Part shown: positions 28,545 to 37,960 of the stretch, piece by piece
Layout: every line of letters begins with the position of its first letter
Numbering within the stretch: position 1 is the stretch's first letter
NCBI GenBank assembly: GCA_016714045.1
Contig: JADJNY010000006.1
Coordinates: 248,001 to 312,000, forward strand
Direction: 5' to 3'
From: Planctomycetota bacterium
GTDB lineage: Bacteria; Planctomycetota; UBA1135; GCA-002686595
Length of the DNA: 64,000 bases
Translations under genes and position numbers: made by a program
Notes under the pieces: generated by a model
The model's input: only the letters and a program-made list of their open reading frames with translations
Database searches by the model: none
What the model was told of the DNA's origin: nothing

Positions 28545-29246
28545 ATGCACACGATCCAGATGGCCCACCCGGGCAAGAACGCGCTCTCCACGGCCTTGAT
28601 GACGTGGCTCGACGCGGAGCTCGACCGCGCCGGGAACGCGCCGATCCTCCTCACGGGCACGGACGACGCGTTCTGCGCCGGACTCGACTTGAAGGAGGTC
28701 GCGAGCCTCGACACCGCCGGCATGGAGCGCTTCCTGCGCCACATCGACCGCATCGCGATGCGCCTCTTCGATCACCCCGCGCCCGTCGTCGCGGCGATCA
28801 ACGGCCACGCGATCGCGGGCGGCGCGGTCCTCGCGCTGTGCTGCGACTGGCGCGTCGCGACGACGAACCCGCGCACGCGCATCGGCGTGAACGAGGTGGC
28901 GCTCGGCGCGTGCTTCCCGCCGCGCATCCTGAAGATCGTCCTGCACCGGATCTCGGCGCACAACCGCGCGCGCGTGCTGCTCGGCGCGCACCTGTACCCG
29001 CCGGAAGAGGCGCGCGCGCTCGGCCTCGTCGACGAGCTCGCGGACGACGCGATCGCGGCGGCGACGAAGCGCCTCGGCGAGCTCTCCGCGCACCCGCGCG
29101 CGGCCTACGCGCACACGAAGGGGCTCCTGCGTCGCGGCGTGACGACGCTGGCGCCCGAGGACGAGCGCCGCTTCGCCGACGTCGAGCTCCCGCAGTGGCT
29201 CTCGAAGGACGTGAAGGCCAAGATCGATGCCGTGTTGAAGCGCTAG
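28545..29246 (+). CDS. Enoyl-CoA hydratase/isomerase (crotonase) family protein
   Basis: The protein has 233 residues. ATG 28545 follows a GAGG at about 8 bases; upstream in-frame codons are repeat-derived low complexity, so I exclude them. The crotonase fold is evident: DDAFCAGLDLKEVASLD (first oxyanion-hole segment, about 40-56) and AINGHAIAGGAVLALCCDWRVA (about 85-105). The second catalytic acid position is NEVALGACF rather than the typical GxxPxxG glutamates, so reaction (hydratase, isomerase or other) is uncertain. It is short for the family (usually about 260) but contains the whole core. Confidence 0.87.
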   Translation: MHTIQMAHPGKNALSTALMTWLDAELDRAGNAPILLTGTDDAFCAGLDLKEVASLDTAGMERFLRHIDRIAMRLFDHPAPVVAAINGHAIAGGAVLALCCDWRVATTNPRTRIGVNEVALGACFPPRILKIVLHRISAHNRARVLLGAHLYPPEEARALGLVDELADDAIAAATKRLGELSAHPRAAYAHTKGLLRRGVTTLAPEDERRFADVELPQWLSKDVKAKIDAVLKR

Positions 29247-29289
29247 TCCAGCAGCGGCGCCGGCCGCGGCCGCGCAGTACGATGCGACG

Positions 29290-31821
29290 ATGCCGACCGC
29301 GTCCTCCTGCATCGTCCTCGCGTTCTCCCTCGTCCTCGCCGCGCCGGCCGCGGTCGCGTCCCACGCCGCGCAAGACGCCAAGCCCGCCGCGCCCGCACTC
29401 CCCGACCGCGTCGCACCCGCGCGCTGGCTCGTGCTCTCCGCCGTCGACGCCGGCGGACGCCGTCCGTTCAACGCGAGCGCGCCGTTCGCGCGCTACCTGC
29501 TCGCGCTCGACGCGCCGGCGCCCGCCGCGGGCGAGGAGGTCACCGGCGACCTCGGCGAAAAGCGCGCGTGGACCGTGGTCGAGCCCGGCGCCGACGGCCG
29601 CGTCGGCGGCGACGCGGCGTGGGCGTTCACCACGATCGAATCGCCGACGGAGCGCGTGATGCTCGCGAACCTGCAGGGCGCCGGCCGCCTCTACGTGAAC
29701 GGCGCGGGCTTCGCGGGCGACCTGTACGGCTACGGCTTCGGCGGCGTGCCGATCGCGCTGAAGGCGGGCTCGAACCGCGTCTTCGTCTCGGGCATCCGCG
29801 GCGGCTTCCGGCTCGAGCTCTCCGCGGTCGCGGACGCGATCGTCGTCGGCGACTGGGACGTGACGCGTCCGATGCTGCGCCGCGGCGAAGCCCCGGGCTT
29901 CCAGTTCGCCGCCGTGCCCGTGATGAACGCGACGAACGCTCCGGTGACGGTCGCGCTCGCGTCGTCGGCGTCGAAGACGTTCCAGTCCGGCACGTGTGGG
30001 ACGACGAGCCTCCCGCCGCTCGGCATCGACAAGCCGATGATCGAAATGCAGCTCCTCGCGGCCGCGCCGAAGGACGGGGACAAGCTCGCCTTCCCGCTGA
30101 CGGTGAACGGCAAGGAGCACCCGCTCGAGCTCGCCCTCGTCGACCCGGCCGCCGTGCGACGCCTGACGTTCCCCTCGCGCGTCGACGGCTCCGTCCAGGA
30201 GTGCAGCGTCCGGCCCGCGCTCGAGGCGACGAAGAACGTCGTGCTCACGCTGCACGGTGCCTCCGTCGATGCGTTCAACCAGGCCGCGTCCTACTCGGCG
30301 AAGAAGGACTTCCTCTTCGTCGCGCCGACGAACCGGCGTCCGTTCGGCTTCGACTGGCAGGACTGGGGGCGCGCGAACGCGTACGAGGCGCTCGCCGCCG
30401 GCATCCGCCCGACGAAGTCGGAGGACGTGAGCGTGTTCCTCACCGGCCACTCGATGGGTGGTCACGGGACGTGGCACCTCGCGGTGAACGACCAGTTCCG
30501 TTTCGTCGCGATCGCGCCGAGCGCGGGTTGGTCGGGCTTCGACAGCTACGGCGGCGGGAAGCGCGACGGTGAGCTCGCGGCGACGTGGCGCGGCGCGGAC
30601 GGCGCGTCGGATACGCTCGCGCTCCTCCCGAACATCGTCAAGACGCCCGTGTACGTCCTGCACGGCAGCGCGGACGACAACGTGCCCGTATCCGAGGCCG
30701 AGCGCATGGCCGTCGCGCTGCGCGAGCTCGGCGCGCCGCCCGCGATGCACGTCCAGGACGGCGCGGGGCACTGGTGGGACGGCGACGCGGCGCCCGGCGC
30801 CGACTGCGTCGACTGGCCGGGCATCTTCGAGACCTTCCGCGCCGCGAAGCCGCGCGCCGTGAACACGGAGCTCGACGCGTGGAGCGCCGATCCGTCCGTG
30901 CAGTCCGTGCTCGGTTGGTGCGAACTGCTCCAGCCCGTCCGCTACGGCGAGCGCCTGCACGTGCGCTCGCGCTTCGACCGCGAGAAGCAGGAGCTCGTCG
31001 TCGAGACGGAGAACGTGCGCGCGTTCCGCATCCGCACGGCCCCGGACGGCTGGCGCGGCGGCGTGATCACGATCGACGGCACGCGCATGGAGCTCAAGGC
31101 GTGGGACTACTCCGCGCCGTTCCTGCGCACGGCGGACGGCTGGAAGGCCTCGGCGAAGGAAGTCGACCTCGCGCGCCAGAAGACACCCGAGTTCTCGGGA
31201 CCCTTCAAGCGCGCGTTCGACCGCGGCTTCGTGCTCGTGTACGGCACGGCTGGCGACGAGCGCGAGGACGCCGAGCTCCTCGCCCGCGCGCGCTGCGATG
31301 CGGAGTCGTGGTGGTACCGCGCGAACGGCTCCGTGCGAGTCGTGCGCGACGACGACTTCGTCACGCACGGGCTCGGAACGTGGGTCTTCGGCGTCGAGCT
31401 CGAGGACTTCGTGCCCAACGTCGTCCTGTACGGCAACGCGGACACGAACTCGGCGTGGACGAAGGTTCTCGGCGCCGACACGACGATCGAAGCGCGCCGC
31501 GGCACGCTGCGCGTCGGCGAGCGCACTTGGAAGGGCGACGACCTCGCCGCGGTGTTCGTGCGGCCGCGCGTCGACAAGGAAGGACGCACCATCGCGCTCG
31601 TCGGCGCCTTCGCCGACACGGGCGTCCGCGGAGCGCGCCTCTCGTACGTGCTCGCCCCGTTCGCGTCGGGCGTCGGCTACCCCGACTACGCGGTGTTCGA
31701 CGCGAACGTCCTCGCGAAGGGCGACGGTGGCGTGCTCGCCGCGGGCTTCTTCGACGCGGATTGGAAGCTCGACCCGCGCGCATTCGTGCGCGCGGCGCCG
31801 GACGCGAAGGCCGGGCGCTGA
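29290..31821 (+). CDS. Secreted alpha/beta hydrolase of the prolyl oligopeptidase type
   Basis: The protein has 843 residues from ATG 29290 with a signal peptide (cleavage near 28). Residues of about 30-300 form a beta-rich N-terminal region. The hydrolase domain (about 310-520) has LTLHGASVDAFNQA, the nucleophile elbow TGHSMGGHG (Ser about 389), the acid region HGSADDNVP (Asp about 460) and GAGHWW with the catalytic His (about 495). A further 320 residues of beta-rich sequence follow (WGVIxIDG-like, FGVELEDFVPNVVLYGNADTN). It resembles phospholipase/carboxylesterase-like peptidase S9-related proteins of planctomycetes; substrate unknown. It ends 24 bases from the convergent glycosyltransferase gene. 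Confidence 0.88.
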   Translation: MPTASSCIVLAFSLVLAAPAAVASHAAQDAKPAAPALPDRVAPARWLVLSAVDAGGRRPFNASAPFARYLLALDAPAPAAGEEVTGDLGEKRAWTVVEPGADGRVGGDAAWAFTTIESPTERVMLANLQGAGRLYVNGAGFAGDLYGYGFGGVPIALKAGSNRVFVSGIRGGFRLELSAVADAIVVGDWDVTRPMLRRGEAPGFQFAAVPVMNATNAPVTVALASSASKTFQSGTCGTTSLPPLGIDKPMIEMQLLAAAPKDGDKLAFPLTVNGKEHPLELALVDPAAVRRLTFPSRVDGSVQECSVRPALEATKNVVLTLHGASVDAFNQAASYSAKKDFLFVAPTNRRPFGFDWQDWGRANAYEALAAGIRPTKSEDVSVFLTGHSMGGHGTWHLAVNDQFRFVAIAPSAGWSGFDSYGGGKRDGELAATWRGADGASDTLALLPNIVKTPVYVLHGSADDNVPVSEAERMAVALRELGAPPAMHVQDGAGHWWDGDAAPGADCVDWPGIFETFRAAKPRAVNTELDAWSADPSVQSVLGWCELLQPVRYGERLHVRSRFDREKQELVVETENVRAFRIRTAPDGWRGGVITIDGTRMELKAWDYSAPFLRTADGWKASAKEVDLARQKTPEFSGPFKRAFDRGFVLVYGTAGDEREDAELLARARCDAESWWYRANGSVRVVRDDDFVTHGLGTWVFGVELEDFVPNVVLYGNADTNSAWTKVLGADTTIEARRGTLRVGERTWKGDDLAAVFVRPRVDKEGRTIALVGAFADTGVRGARLSYVLAPFASGVGYPDYAVFDANVLAKGDGGVLAAGFFDADWKLDPRAFVRAAPDAKAGR

Positions 31822-31845
31822 CGCTTCGTTCGCGCGCGCCGGCCG

Positions 31846-33507
31846 CTAGCGCCCCCGCTCGAGCAGCTTCCGGTGCGCGGGGAGCCACGGGTGCGACGGC
31901 GCCCGGCGCTCCACCTGCGCGAGCATCGCGCGCGCTTCGTCGTCGCGACCGAGCTCGTGCAGCGCGCCGACGATGCCGAACGCGGGCGGCAGGAACTGCG
32001 GCTGGAGCTCGAGGGCGCGCCGGTAGAGCTCGAGCGCGCGCTCCGGTTCCTTCCGGCGGCGCAGCAGGTTGCCCAGGTTGTAGAGCGCCTCGTGGTGATC
32101 GGGCCAGAGGCGCAGCGCTTCGCCGTACTCGCGCTCCGCGCTCGGATCGTCGCCCTCCGCCGCGAGCTGCGCGCCGAGGTTGAAGCGCGCCTTCGCGCTG
32201 CGCGGCGCTTCGGCCACTTGCGCGCGGAAGAAGGTCGCCGGGTCGCGCCACACGGCGCTGCGCTGCCAGGATGCGGCGAGGTTCCAGACGACGAGCAGGC
32301 CCGCGGCGACGGAGGCGATGCCGCGCGCGCGGCGTTCGGGACCGCGTGCGTCCGCCGCCGAGCCCGAGCGCGCGAGGAGTCGGGCACCCTGCGCGCCCAG
32401 CGCCGCGATCGAAACGCCGAAGAGCGCGCACACGAAGAGCGACGGAGCGTACGCGAGGCGTTCGGCGCGCGGCGTGCCGATGACGAAGAGCACGTTGCTC
32501 GCCGGCGCGAAGAGCACGGCGTAACCGACGAGGCTCAGCGCGACGGCGCGCTGGCGCGGCCACGCACGCACCGCCCACGCGACGAGGCCGCCGAGCACGC
32601 CGAGGAAGAGGAGCACGCGGCCATCGCCGAGGCCGCGCGCGAGCTCGAGCTCCGCGTGGCTCGCGTCCGAGCGGAACCCGATCGGCACGCAAGCGAGGCG
32701 CAGGTAGTCGAGCTGCACGACGCACGCGGTGAGCACCCGCTCCCACGCGCTCGCCGCGACGAGCGGGTTGTCGACGAAGAACACGGCACCGTGCTCGCCG
32801 CGCAAGACCCACGCGCGCGCACCCAGGTACGCGACGAGCGCGCCGCCCGCGAGCGCGAGCCGCCCCCACGCGGGCCGCTCGCGCCGCACGACGACGTCGT
32901 GCAGACCCGCGAGGACGAGGAAGCCCGCCGCCGACTCCTTGCACGCGAGCGCGGCGAGGAAGCACGCCGCGGCGGCCCAGGGCGAGCTGCGACGCGTGTG
33001 GAGCAGTGCGAACGCGAGCCCGAAGCCGAGCGCGAGCGTTTCGGAGCGGCCCGTGACGGGCGCGAGGGCCTCGACGTGCAGCGCGAGCACCGCGAAGAGG
33101 CTCGCCGCGATCACCGCCGCGCCGCGACCGAGGCCGAGCGCGCGCAAGTAGAGGAGCACCAGCGCGCTCGCCGCGGCGTGGACGAGGGCGTTCGCCGCGT
33201 GGAACGCGCCCACCGATTCGAAGGCGAACCCCAGGCGCTCGTTCATCCAGCCTTGGACGGAGAGCGTCCAGCTCGCGAGCGGCCGATAGAGGCCGGTCCC
33301 CGGCTTGGCGACGCCCCACCACGTCTCGCCCCACGTTCCGGGGAAGCTCCACGGCGCGCGCAGCGCCGGGTTCTCGACGAGCACGCGATCGTCGTAGACG
33401 AGCTCGTTCCCGAGCATCCGGGCCTGCGCCGCGAGCGCGAGGACGACGACGAGCGCGAGCTCCTTCCAGCTCGTCCTCTCGACCGTGCGCTGCGTCTCGA
33501 CCTCCAC
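31846..33507 (-). CDS. TMTC-like GT-C glycosyltransferase with C-terminal TPRs
   Basis: The protein has 553 residues. The GTG start at 33507 follows GGAGGAAC. About nine to ten membrane helices span 15-420. The first loop has YDDRVLVENPALRAPW, the acidic DD motif and following Asn-Pro typical of TMTC/PMT-like GT-C transferases that use lipid-linked sugars. Residues of about 440-545 are three TPR units (AKARFNLGAQLAAEGDDPSA, HHEALYNLGNLLRRRKEPERA, QFLPPAFGIVGALHELGRDDEA). This layout matches eukaryotic TMTC O-mannosyltransferases and their planctomycete relatives. It probably glycosylates exported proteins, but donor and acceptor are unknown. Confidence 0.87.
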   Translation of the reverse strand: MEVETQRTVERTSWKELALVVVLALAAQARMLGNELVYDDRVLVENPALRAPWSFPGTWGETWWGVAKPGTGLYRPLASWTLSVQGWMNERLGFAFESVGAFHAANALVHAAASALVLLYLRALGLGRGAAVIAASLFAVLALHVEALAPVTGRSETLALGFGLAFALLHTRRSSPWAAAACFLAALACKESAAGFLVLAGLHDVVVRRERPAWGRLALAGGALVAYLGARAWVLRGEHGAVFFVDNPLVAASAWERVLTACVVQLDYLRLACVPIGFRSDASHAELELARGLGDGRVLLFLGVLGGLVAWAVRAWPRQRAVALSLVGYAVLFAPASNVLFVIGTPRAERLAYAPSLFVCALFGVSIAALGAQGARLLARSGSAADARGPERRARGIASVAAGLLVVWNLAASWQRSAVWRDPATFFRAQVAEAPRSAKARFNLGAQLAAEGDDPSAEREYGEALRLWPDHHEALYNLGNLLRRRKEPERALELYRRALELQPQFLPPAFGIVGALHELGRDDEARAMLAQVERRAPSHPWLPAHRKLLERGR

Positions 33508-33615
33508 CGTTCCTCCGCGCGACGACGACGGCGCCCCGGCCCGGCGGCTCGCCGACGCCGGACCGTCGACCGATCCGCGCGGGAAGCCTAGCGTCCGCGC
33601 GCGCTTCGAACGACG

Positions 33616-35061
33616 TCAGCGGAAGAGGAACGGAAGGCCGTTCTCGCCGAAGCCGAGGCTCTTCGCACCGCCAGCGCGCTGCGCGTAGGTCGAGCTCGCG
33701 CTCGCGCGCACCGCCCACTGGCTCCTGCCGAGCCCGACCAGCGCGACGGCGTCGACCTCGTTCCAGCCGCTCGTGCGGTTCGTGTCGAGCACGAGGCGCA
33801 GGGTCTGCGTGCGGAAGGTGGTCGGCGCGAAGCGAATTTCGAGCGGCCCCGCGCCGCCCGAGTTCGCCTGGCCGCTCCACAGGACGACCCAGTCTCCGCT
33901 CGGGGTGCGAGCGCGCAGCTCCGCGACCGCGCCGGGCGTGCACACTTCGTGCACGTCGACGCCGCTGACGCGATCCGCGGAGGCGTACTCGAGCTGCAGC
34001 CACTGCAAGCCCATGTCGGGCTCGCGCGACGCCCACGCCTTCGGGTCGTCGCGCTTCGCGTCCGCGTCGGGCGCGCCGGTCGCCTGCATCGGCGACCAGC
34101 CGGGCACCGTCTTCTGTTCGTCGCGCGCGCCGCGCAGGACTTCGATCACTTGCGCGTCCGTCTCGACGCGCAGCCAGTCCTCGACGAACTGCTGGAACGG
34201 CGGCTCGGCGAACCCGCCAAGGCGCTTCGCGGCCTCGAGCCGCACGGGCTGCTCGCGCTGCGCGGCGCGCCGGAAGAACTCGAGCGCGGCCTCGAGGTCC
34301 GCTCCGTCGAGCAGCGCGACGAGCCGGCGCGCATCGACTTCGGTCCGCGCCGACTGGAGCAGGCGCACCAGCACCTGGTTGGAGCGCTCCCCCGCGATCG
34401 CGAGCAGCGCGCGCGCCGCGGCGTCGAGCACCGTCTGCGGCGCGAGCTGCCAGAGGAAGGCCTCGATGCGCGGCGAAGCGTCGAGGTCACCGATCCGCTT
34501 CCAGGCCGCGACGAGTTCGAGCGAGAGCGGCTCGTGCTCGCACGCGTGCAGCGTCCGGGCGAGGACGCCGAGCACGCGCGAGTCGCCAGCGAAGCGCGGC
34601 TTGCCGAGCATGTGAGCGAGCGCGATCCGCAGGCCGAGCGGGCGACTCGAATCGGCGACGAGCGCCGCGACGGGCTCGACGAGCTCCCCCACGTACGCGT
34701 CGACGATCAGGCGGAAGTACTCCGAGCCCTCGCCGTTCGCGTCGAACGAAGCGACGTATTGCTCGAGGAACCACGCGGCGTCGTGCTCGCGCGGCCCGTC
34801 CGGCGCCGGCACGTTCGCCGTCGAAGCTCGAGCGGGCTCGCGATCGGGCGCGCGGTCGAGGGTCGGCGCGGGGCGGCGTTCGAGCGACTCCATGCGGCGC
34901 GCGAGCTCGTCCACGCGCGCAGCGAGCGCTTCGATGCGCTCCGCGGTGGAGGGATCCACGTTCACGTTCGCGCCCGAAGCGTCGGCGCGCAGGGTGAAGA
35001 CGAGCACGAAGGCCAGCGCGAGCAACGCCGCGCACGCGAGCACGATCGCCAAGGTCCGCAT
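33616..35061 (-). CDS. Membrane-anchored HEAT-like protein with a carbohydrate-binding-like C-terminus
   Basis: The protein has 481 residues; ATG 35061 has GGAGGAGG upstream. An N-terminal membrane helix (about 3-25) is followed by a coiled-coil (AERIEALAARVDELARRMESLER, about 40-65), a helical HEAT-like region (about 95-330: GLRIALAHMLGKPRF, VRLEAAKRLGGFAEPP) and a beta-rich C-terminus (about 350-460) with LQLEYASADRVSGVDVHEV and TQTLRLVLDTNRTSGWNEVDAV, which resembles F5/8-type galactose-binding domains. It is likely periplasmic and anchored. Function unknown. Confidence 0.85.
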   Translation of the reverse strand: MRTLAIVLACAALLALAFVLVFTLRADASGANVNVDPSTAERIEALAARVDELARRMESLERRPAPTLDRAPDREPARASTANVPAPDGPREHDAAWFLEQYVASFDANGEGSEYFRLIVDAYVGELVEPVAALVADSSRPLGLRIALAHMLGKPRFAGDSRVLGVLARTLHACEHEPLSLELVAAWKRIGDLDASPRIEAFLWQLAPQTVLDAAARALLAIAGERSNQVLVRLLQSARTEVDARRLVALLDGADLEAALEFFRRAAQREQPVRLEAAKRLGGFAEPPFQQFVEDWLRVETDAQVIEVLRGARDEQKTVPGWSPMQATGAPDADAKRDDPKAWASREPDMGLQWLQLEYASADRVSGVDVHEVCTPGAVAELRARTPSGDWVVLWSGQANSGGAGPLEIRFAPTTFRTQTLRLVLDTNRTSGWNEVDAVALVGLGRSQWAVRASASSTYAQRAGGAKSLGFGENGLPFLFR

Positions 35062-35127
35062 CGAGGCCTCCTCCGGCGCACGGGCGCCGCGCCCATGCTA
35101 CGTGCGCCGCGCTCCGCGCCAATGCAC

Positions 35128-35153
35128 GAGGGCGGCCCTTTCGGACCGCCCTC
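35128..35153. terminator. GC hairpin between two minus-strand genes
   Basis: An imperfect inverted repeat (35128-35138 with 35143-35153, one mismatch) with a 4-base loop TTTC. It lies 45 bases downstream of the secreted protein gene ending at 35198. No U-run on the minus strand, so a weak terminator. Confidence 0.6.
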
Positions 35154-35197
35154 GGTTTGTCGAGCCGATCGGTGCTTTTCGCCCGATCAGCCGCGCA

Positions 35198-36202
35198 TCA
35201 GAGGCTCGTGTCGCCGAGCACGCCGAGCGGCAGGAGGTCGCCGTTGGCCTGCACGCCGACCGCGAACGGCAGTTCGCCGCACGTCGAGCCGTCGATCTTC
35301 TCGATCAGCATCGCGAGGATCGCCGGATCCTGGAACTGGGCAGCCGTCGAGAAGGCGACGTTGCCGTCGAGGCGCATCCAGCCCGTCTCCGAGCCGTCCA
35401 CTTCCTCGGCCGAGTTGTGACCCGTCGACTGGAGGAACCAATCGGCGAACACGTTCGAGATGCGGAGGAGGTCGACCTTCTTCCAGCACTTGAACTGGTA
35501 CTGGGCCGAGAACACTTCTTCGTTGTCGTTGTAGACGAGGAAGTCGACGATCGCTTCGAACGCCGCGCCGCCCGTGAGGTTGATCAGGACGAGGCCCGAG
35601 CCGTTGTTGCCCGAGAGTTCCTTGCCGTGTCCGCCGCCGCCTTCCTGACCCACGAAGCGCGGGATCAGGATTTCGTCGGGGGCCTGCTCGTACTCGAGGC
35701 CGTTCAGGTCGCGGAGACCGTCGCTGTCGAGGTCCGTCACCGCGCCCGCGGCGAGCGCTTCGCCGGCCTTGAACACGAAGGGCGAGTACTCGTAGTCGTC
35801 TTCGCCGCCGCCGCCGACGACGTGCGCCGTGCCGATCAGGTGGTCATGCTTGATCGCGCGACCCTGGTTGTCCTTCGCGAACACCCAGAGGTAGCCCTTC
35901 TGGGCGTTCGGGTTGTCGAGGAGGGTGCTGACGGTCAGCGTGTCGTTCGGGGTCAGCGTGCGCGTGCGGTTCGTTTCGAGGCAGCCGTACGCGTTGATGT
36001 ACACGTACTCGACCTTGATGCTCGAGGCCTGGGGGTCCGAGCTCTCGTTGGTGACGGTGATGAGCGTGTCAGAGCCACGAGCGTTGTCGTAGCAGGGGAA
36101 GAGGAGGAGGCTGCCGGCCTGGGCAACGCCAGCCTGAGCCGAGGCACCGAGGGCGAGGAAAGCCGCGCCCGCCAGCGCCGCGAAGGAGAAGGGACGGATC
36201 AT
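35198..36202 (-). CDS. Secreted hypothetical protein
   Basis: The protein has 334 residues from ATG 36202. The first 24 residues are a signal peptide (AxA-type cleavage). The mature part is beta-rich with LLLFPCYDNARGSDTLITVTN and several Asn/Thr/Gly-rich strands, DLDSDGLRDLNG (a possible Ca-binding loop) and QYQFKCWKKVD. The N-terminal LFPxxDN.. and tNe pattern resembles proteins anchored by the planctomycete surface, but I cannot assign a family. It stands alone behind a 448-base divergent gap. Confidence 0.85.
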   Translation of the reverse strand: MIRPFSFAALAGAAFLALGASAQAGVAQAGSLLLFPCYDNARGSDTLITVTNESSDPQASSIKVEYVYINAYGCLETNRTRTLTPNDTLTVSTLLDNPNAQKGYLWVFAKDNQGRAIKHDHLIGTAHVVGGGGEDDYEYSPFVFKAGEALAAGAVTDLDSDGLRDLNGLEYEQAPDEILIPRFVGQEGGGGHGKELSGNNGSGLVLINLTGGAAFEAIVDFLVYNDNEEVFSAQYQFKCWKKVDLLRISNVFADWFLQSTGHNSAEEVDGSETGWMRLDGNVAFSTAAQFQDPAILAMLIEKIDGSTCGELPFAVGVQANGDLLPLGVLGDTSL

Positions 36203-36650
36203 GGACGTCTCTGTGGGATTGGGGATCGAGGAAGGGACGGTCCCGCTCCGCGGCCGGACAGGCGGGCCTGATTCCGGACGGGACCTAGAAAATCGTATTT
36301 CAGGTTCGGAGCCCGTGCGGAGAAGTCGTGCCGACTTCTCGCGTTTGTCGCGCGCTCGACGACGCCGGCGGTGGAGACGCTGCCGCCCGCGGAGCCCGCG
36401 CGAGTGACGACGCGCCTCGATCGCGGCGCGGTCCCGTGCCTCTCGCACGGCTCGCTCGCGACGGAGCCCCGCGCCTCGGCGGTGCTCGCTGCGCGGTCCG
36501 ACGCACCGCAGCGACTCGGACGCCGCGGTCCGAGGCGGCTCCGCGGCTCGCTCGCGACGGGGCCGGCGCGCGGTCGCCGCAGGCTCACGGTCGGAATTCT
36601 CTTCCGTGCACCGCTGCGGTCGCCGCGCGCGCTGCGTATCTTCCCGCGGC
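36203..36650. other. Divergent intergenic region
   Basis: 448 bases between the secreted protein (minus) and patatin (plus). The stretch around 36286-36310 (CTAGAAAATCGTATTTCAGG) is clearly AT-richer than anywhere nearby, a likely promoter or regulatory site for the secreted protein. The rest is GC-rich non-coding DNA with no repeats or conserved ORF. Confidence 0.45.
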
Positions 36651-37825
36651 ATGTCGTCCGCCTCCCCCGCCGATCTCGCGCTCGTCATGAGCGGCGGCGG
36701 AGCCCGCGCGGCGTACCAGGTCGGGTTCCTCCGCTCGCTCGCGCGCCGGCACCCGGAGTTCGACCCGCCGATCATCACGGGCGTCTCCGCGGGCGCGATC
36801 AACGCCGCATCGCTCGCGGCCTTGCCCGGGACGTTCGCCGAGCGCGTCGAGAGCCTGGTCGAGCTCTGGAGCACGCTGACGACGGAACAAGTCTTCCATG
36901 TCGAGACCGGCGTGCTCGCCGCGAACGTCCTGCGCGCCGGGCTGAAGCTCGTGTCCGGCGGCATCGTGCGCGGCCCGAGCGTCCGCTCGATGGTCGACAC
37001 GGCGCCGCTGCGACAACTGCTCGTGCGCACGACGAAGGCCGAGCCCGACGGGACGCTCCCGGGGATCGAACGCCGTCTCGACGCGGGCACGCTGCGCGCG
37101 GTCGCGATCACGGCGGCGAGCTACTCGACCGGGCAGTCGATCACGTTCGTGCAGGGCCGCGGCGTCGTCCCCTGGACGCGCGCGCAGCGCAAGTCGCGCG
37201 ATGTGCGCCTCTCCGTCGAGCACGTCATGGCGTCGGCCTCGCTGCCGCTCTTCTTCCCCGCGGTCGCGCTCGACGGCGCGTGGTACGGAGACGGCGGCAT
37301 GCGCCTCACGGCACCGCTCTCCCCGCCGTGCACCTCGGCGCGCGCAGGATCCTCGCGATCAGCACGCGGTACGCGCGCTCGCAGGAAGAGGCCGAACAGG
37401 CGTCCGTTGACGCCTACCCGCCGCCGGCGCAGATCCTCGGCCTGCTCTTCAACTCAGTCTTCCTCGATCAGTTCGACGCGGACGTGCAGGCGCTGGAGCG
37501 CATCAACGCGCTCCTCCGTCAGCGCGCGAGCGACCCGCTCGCGGACGCGGGCGCGGATCCGCGCGCGGACGGGCTCCGGCTGCTCTCGCTGTGCATGCTG
37601 CGCCCTTCGCGCGATCTCGGCCGCCTCGCGAACGAGCACGAGCCCAAGCTGCCGGGCGGCTTCCGCTTCCTGACGCGCGGCCTCGGCACGAAGGAGACGC
37701 GGTCCAACGACATGCTCAGCCTCGTCATGTTCCAGCCCGACTATCTGTCGCGGCTCGTCGAGCTGGGCGAGCGCGACGGCGAGCTCCGAGCGCGGGAGAT
37801 CGACGCGTTCCTCGCGGACGAGTGA
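36651..37825 (+). CDS. Patatin-like phospholipase, frameshifted
   Basis: ATG 36651. All patatin motifs are in the first frame: MSGGGARAAYQVGFL (oxyanion loop), GVSAGAINAA (nucleophile GxSxG, Ser about 47) and YGDGGMR (catalytic Asp). Near CCCC 37321-37324 one base is missing: adding one C restores LSPAVHLGARRILAISTRY and the rest, giving about 391 residues. The C-terminal half is helical with no known motif. Patatins hydrolyse acyl esters of phospholipids. The span is 3n+2, as expected for a one-base deletion. Confidence 0.85.
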
Positions 37826-37867
37826 CGCGCGAACGCAGCTGCGCGGACCGAACCGGCGCCGCAGCCG

Positions 37868-37884
37868 CGGCCGTCGAACGGCCG
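37868..37884 (+). terminator. Weak hairpin after the patatin gene
   Basis: A 7-bp stem (37868-37874 with 37878-37884) with a 3-base loop, followed by TAAAAC, 43 bases after the patatin stop. Short and without T-run. Confidence 0.3.
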
Positions 37885-37960
37885 TAAAACGCCGCGGGGC
37901 GAGGGGCGCGGCTCTCCGGGCGACGCTACCCTGTGCCCCCCCCGCCCCGAGGTTCCGCGC

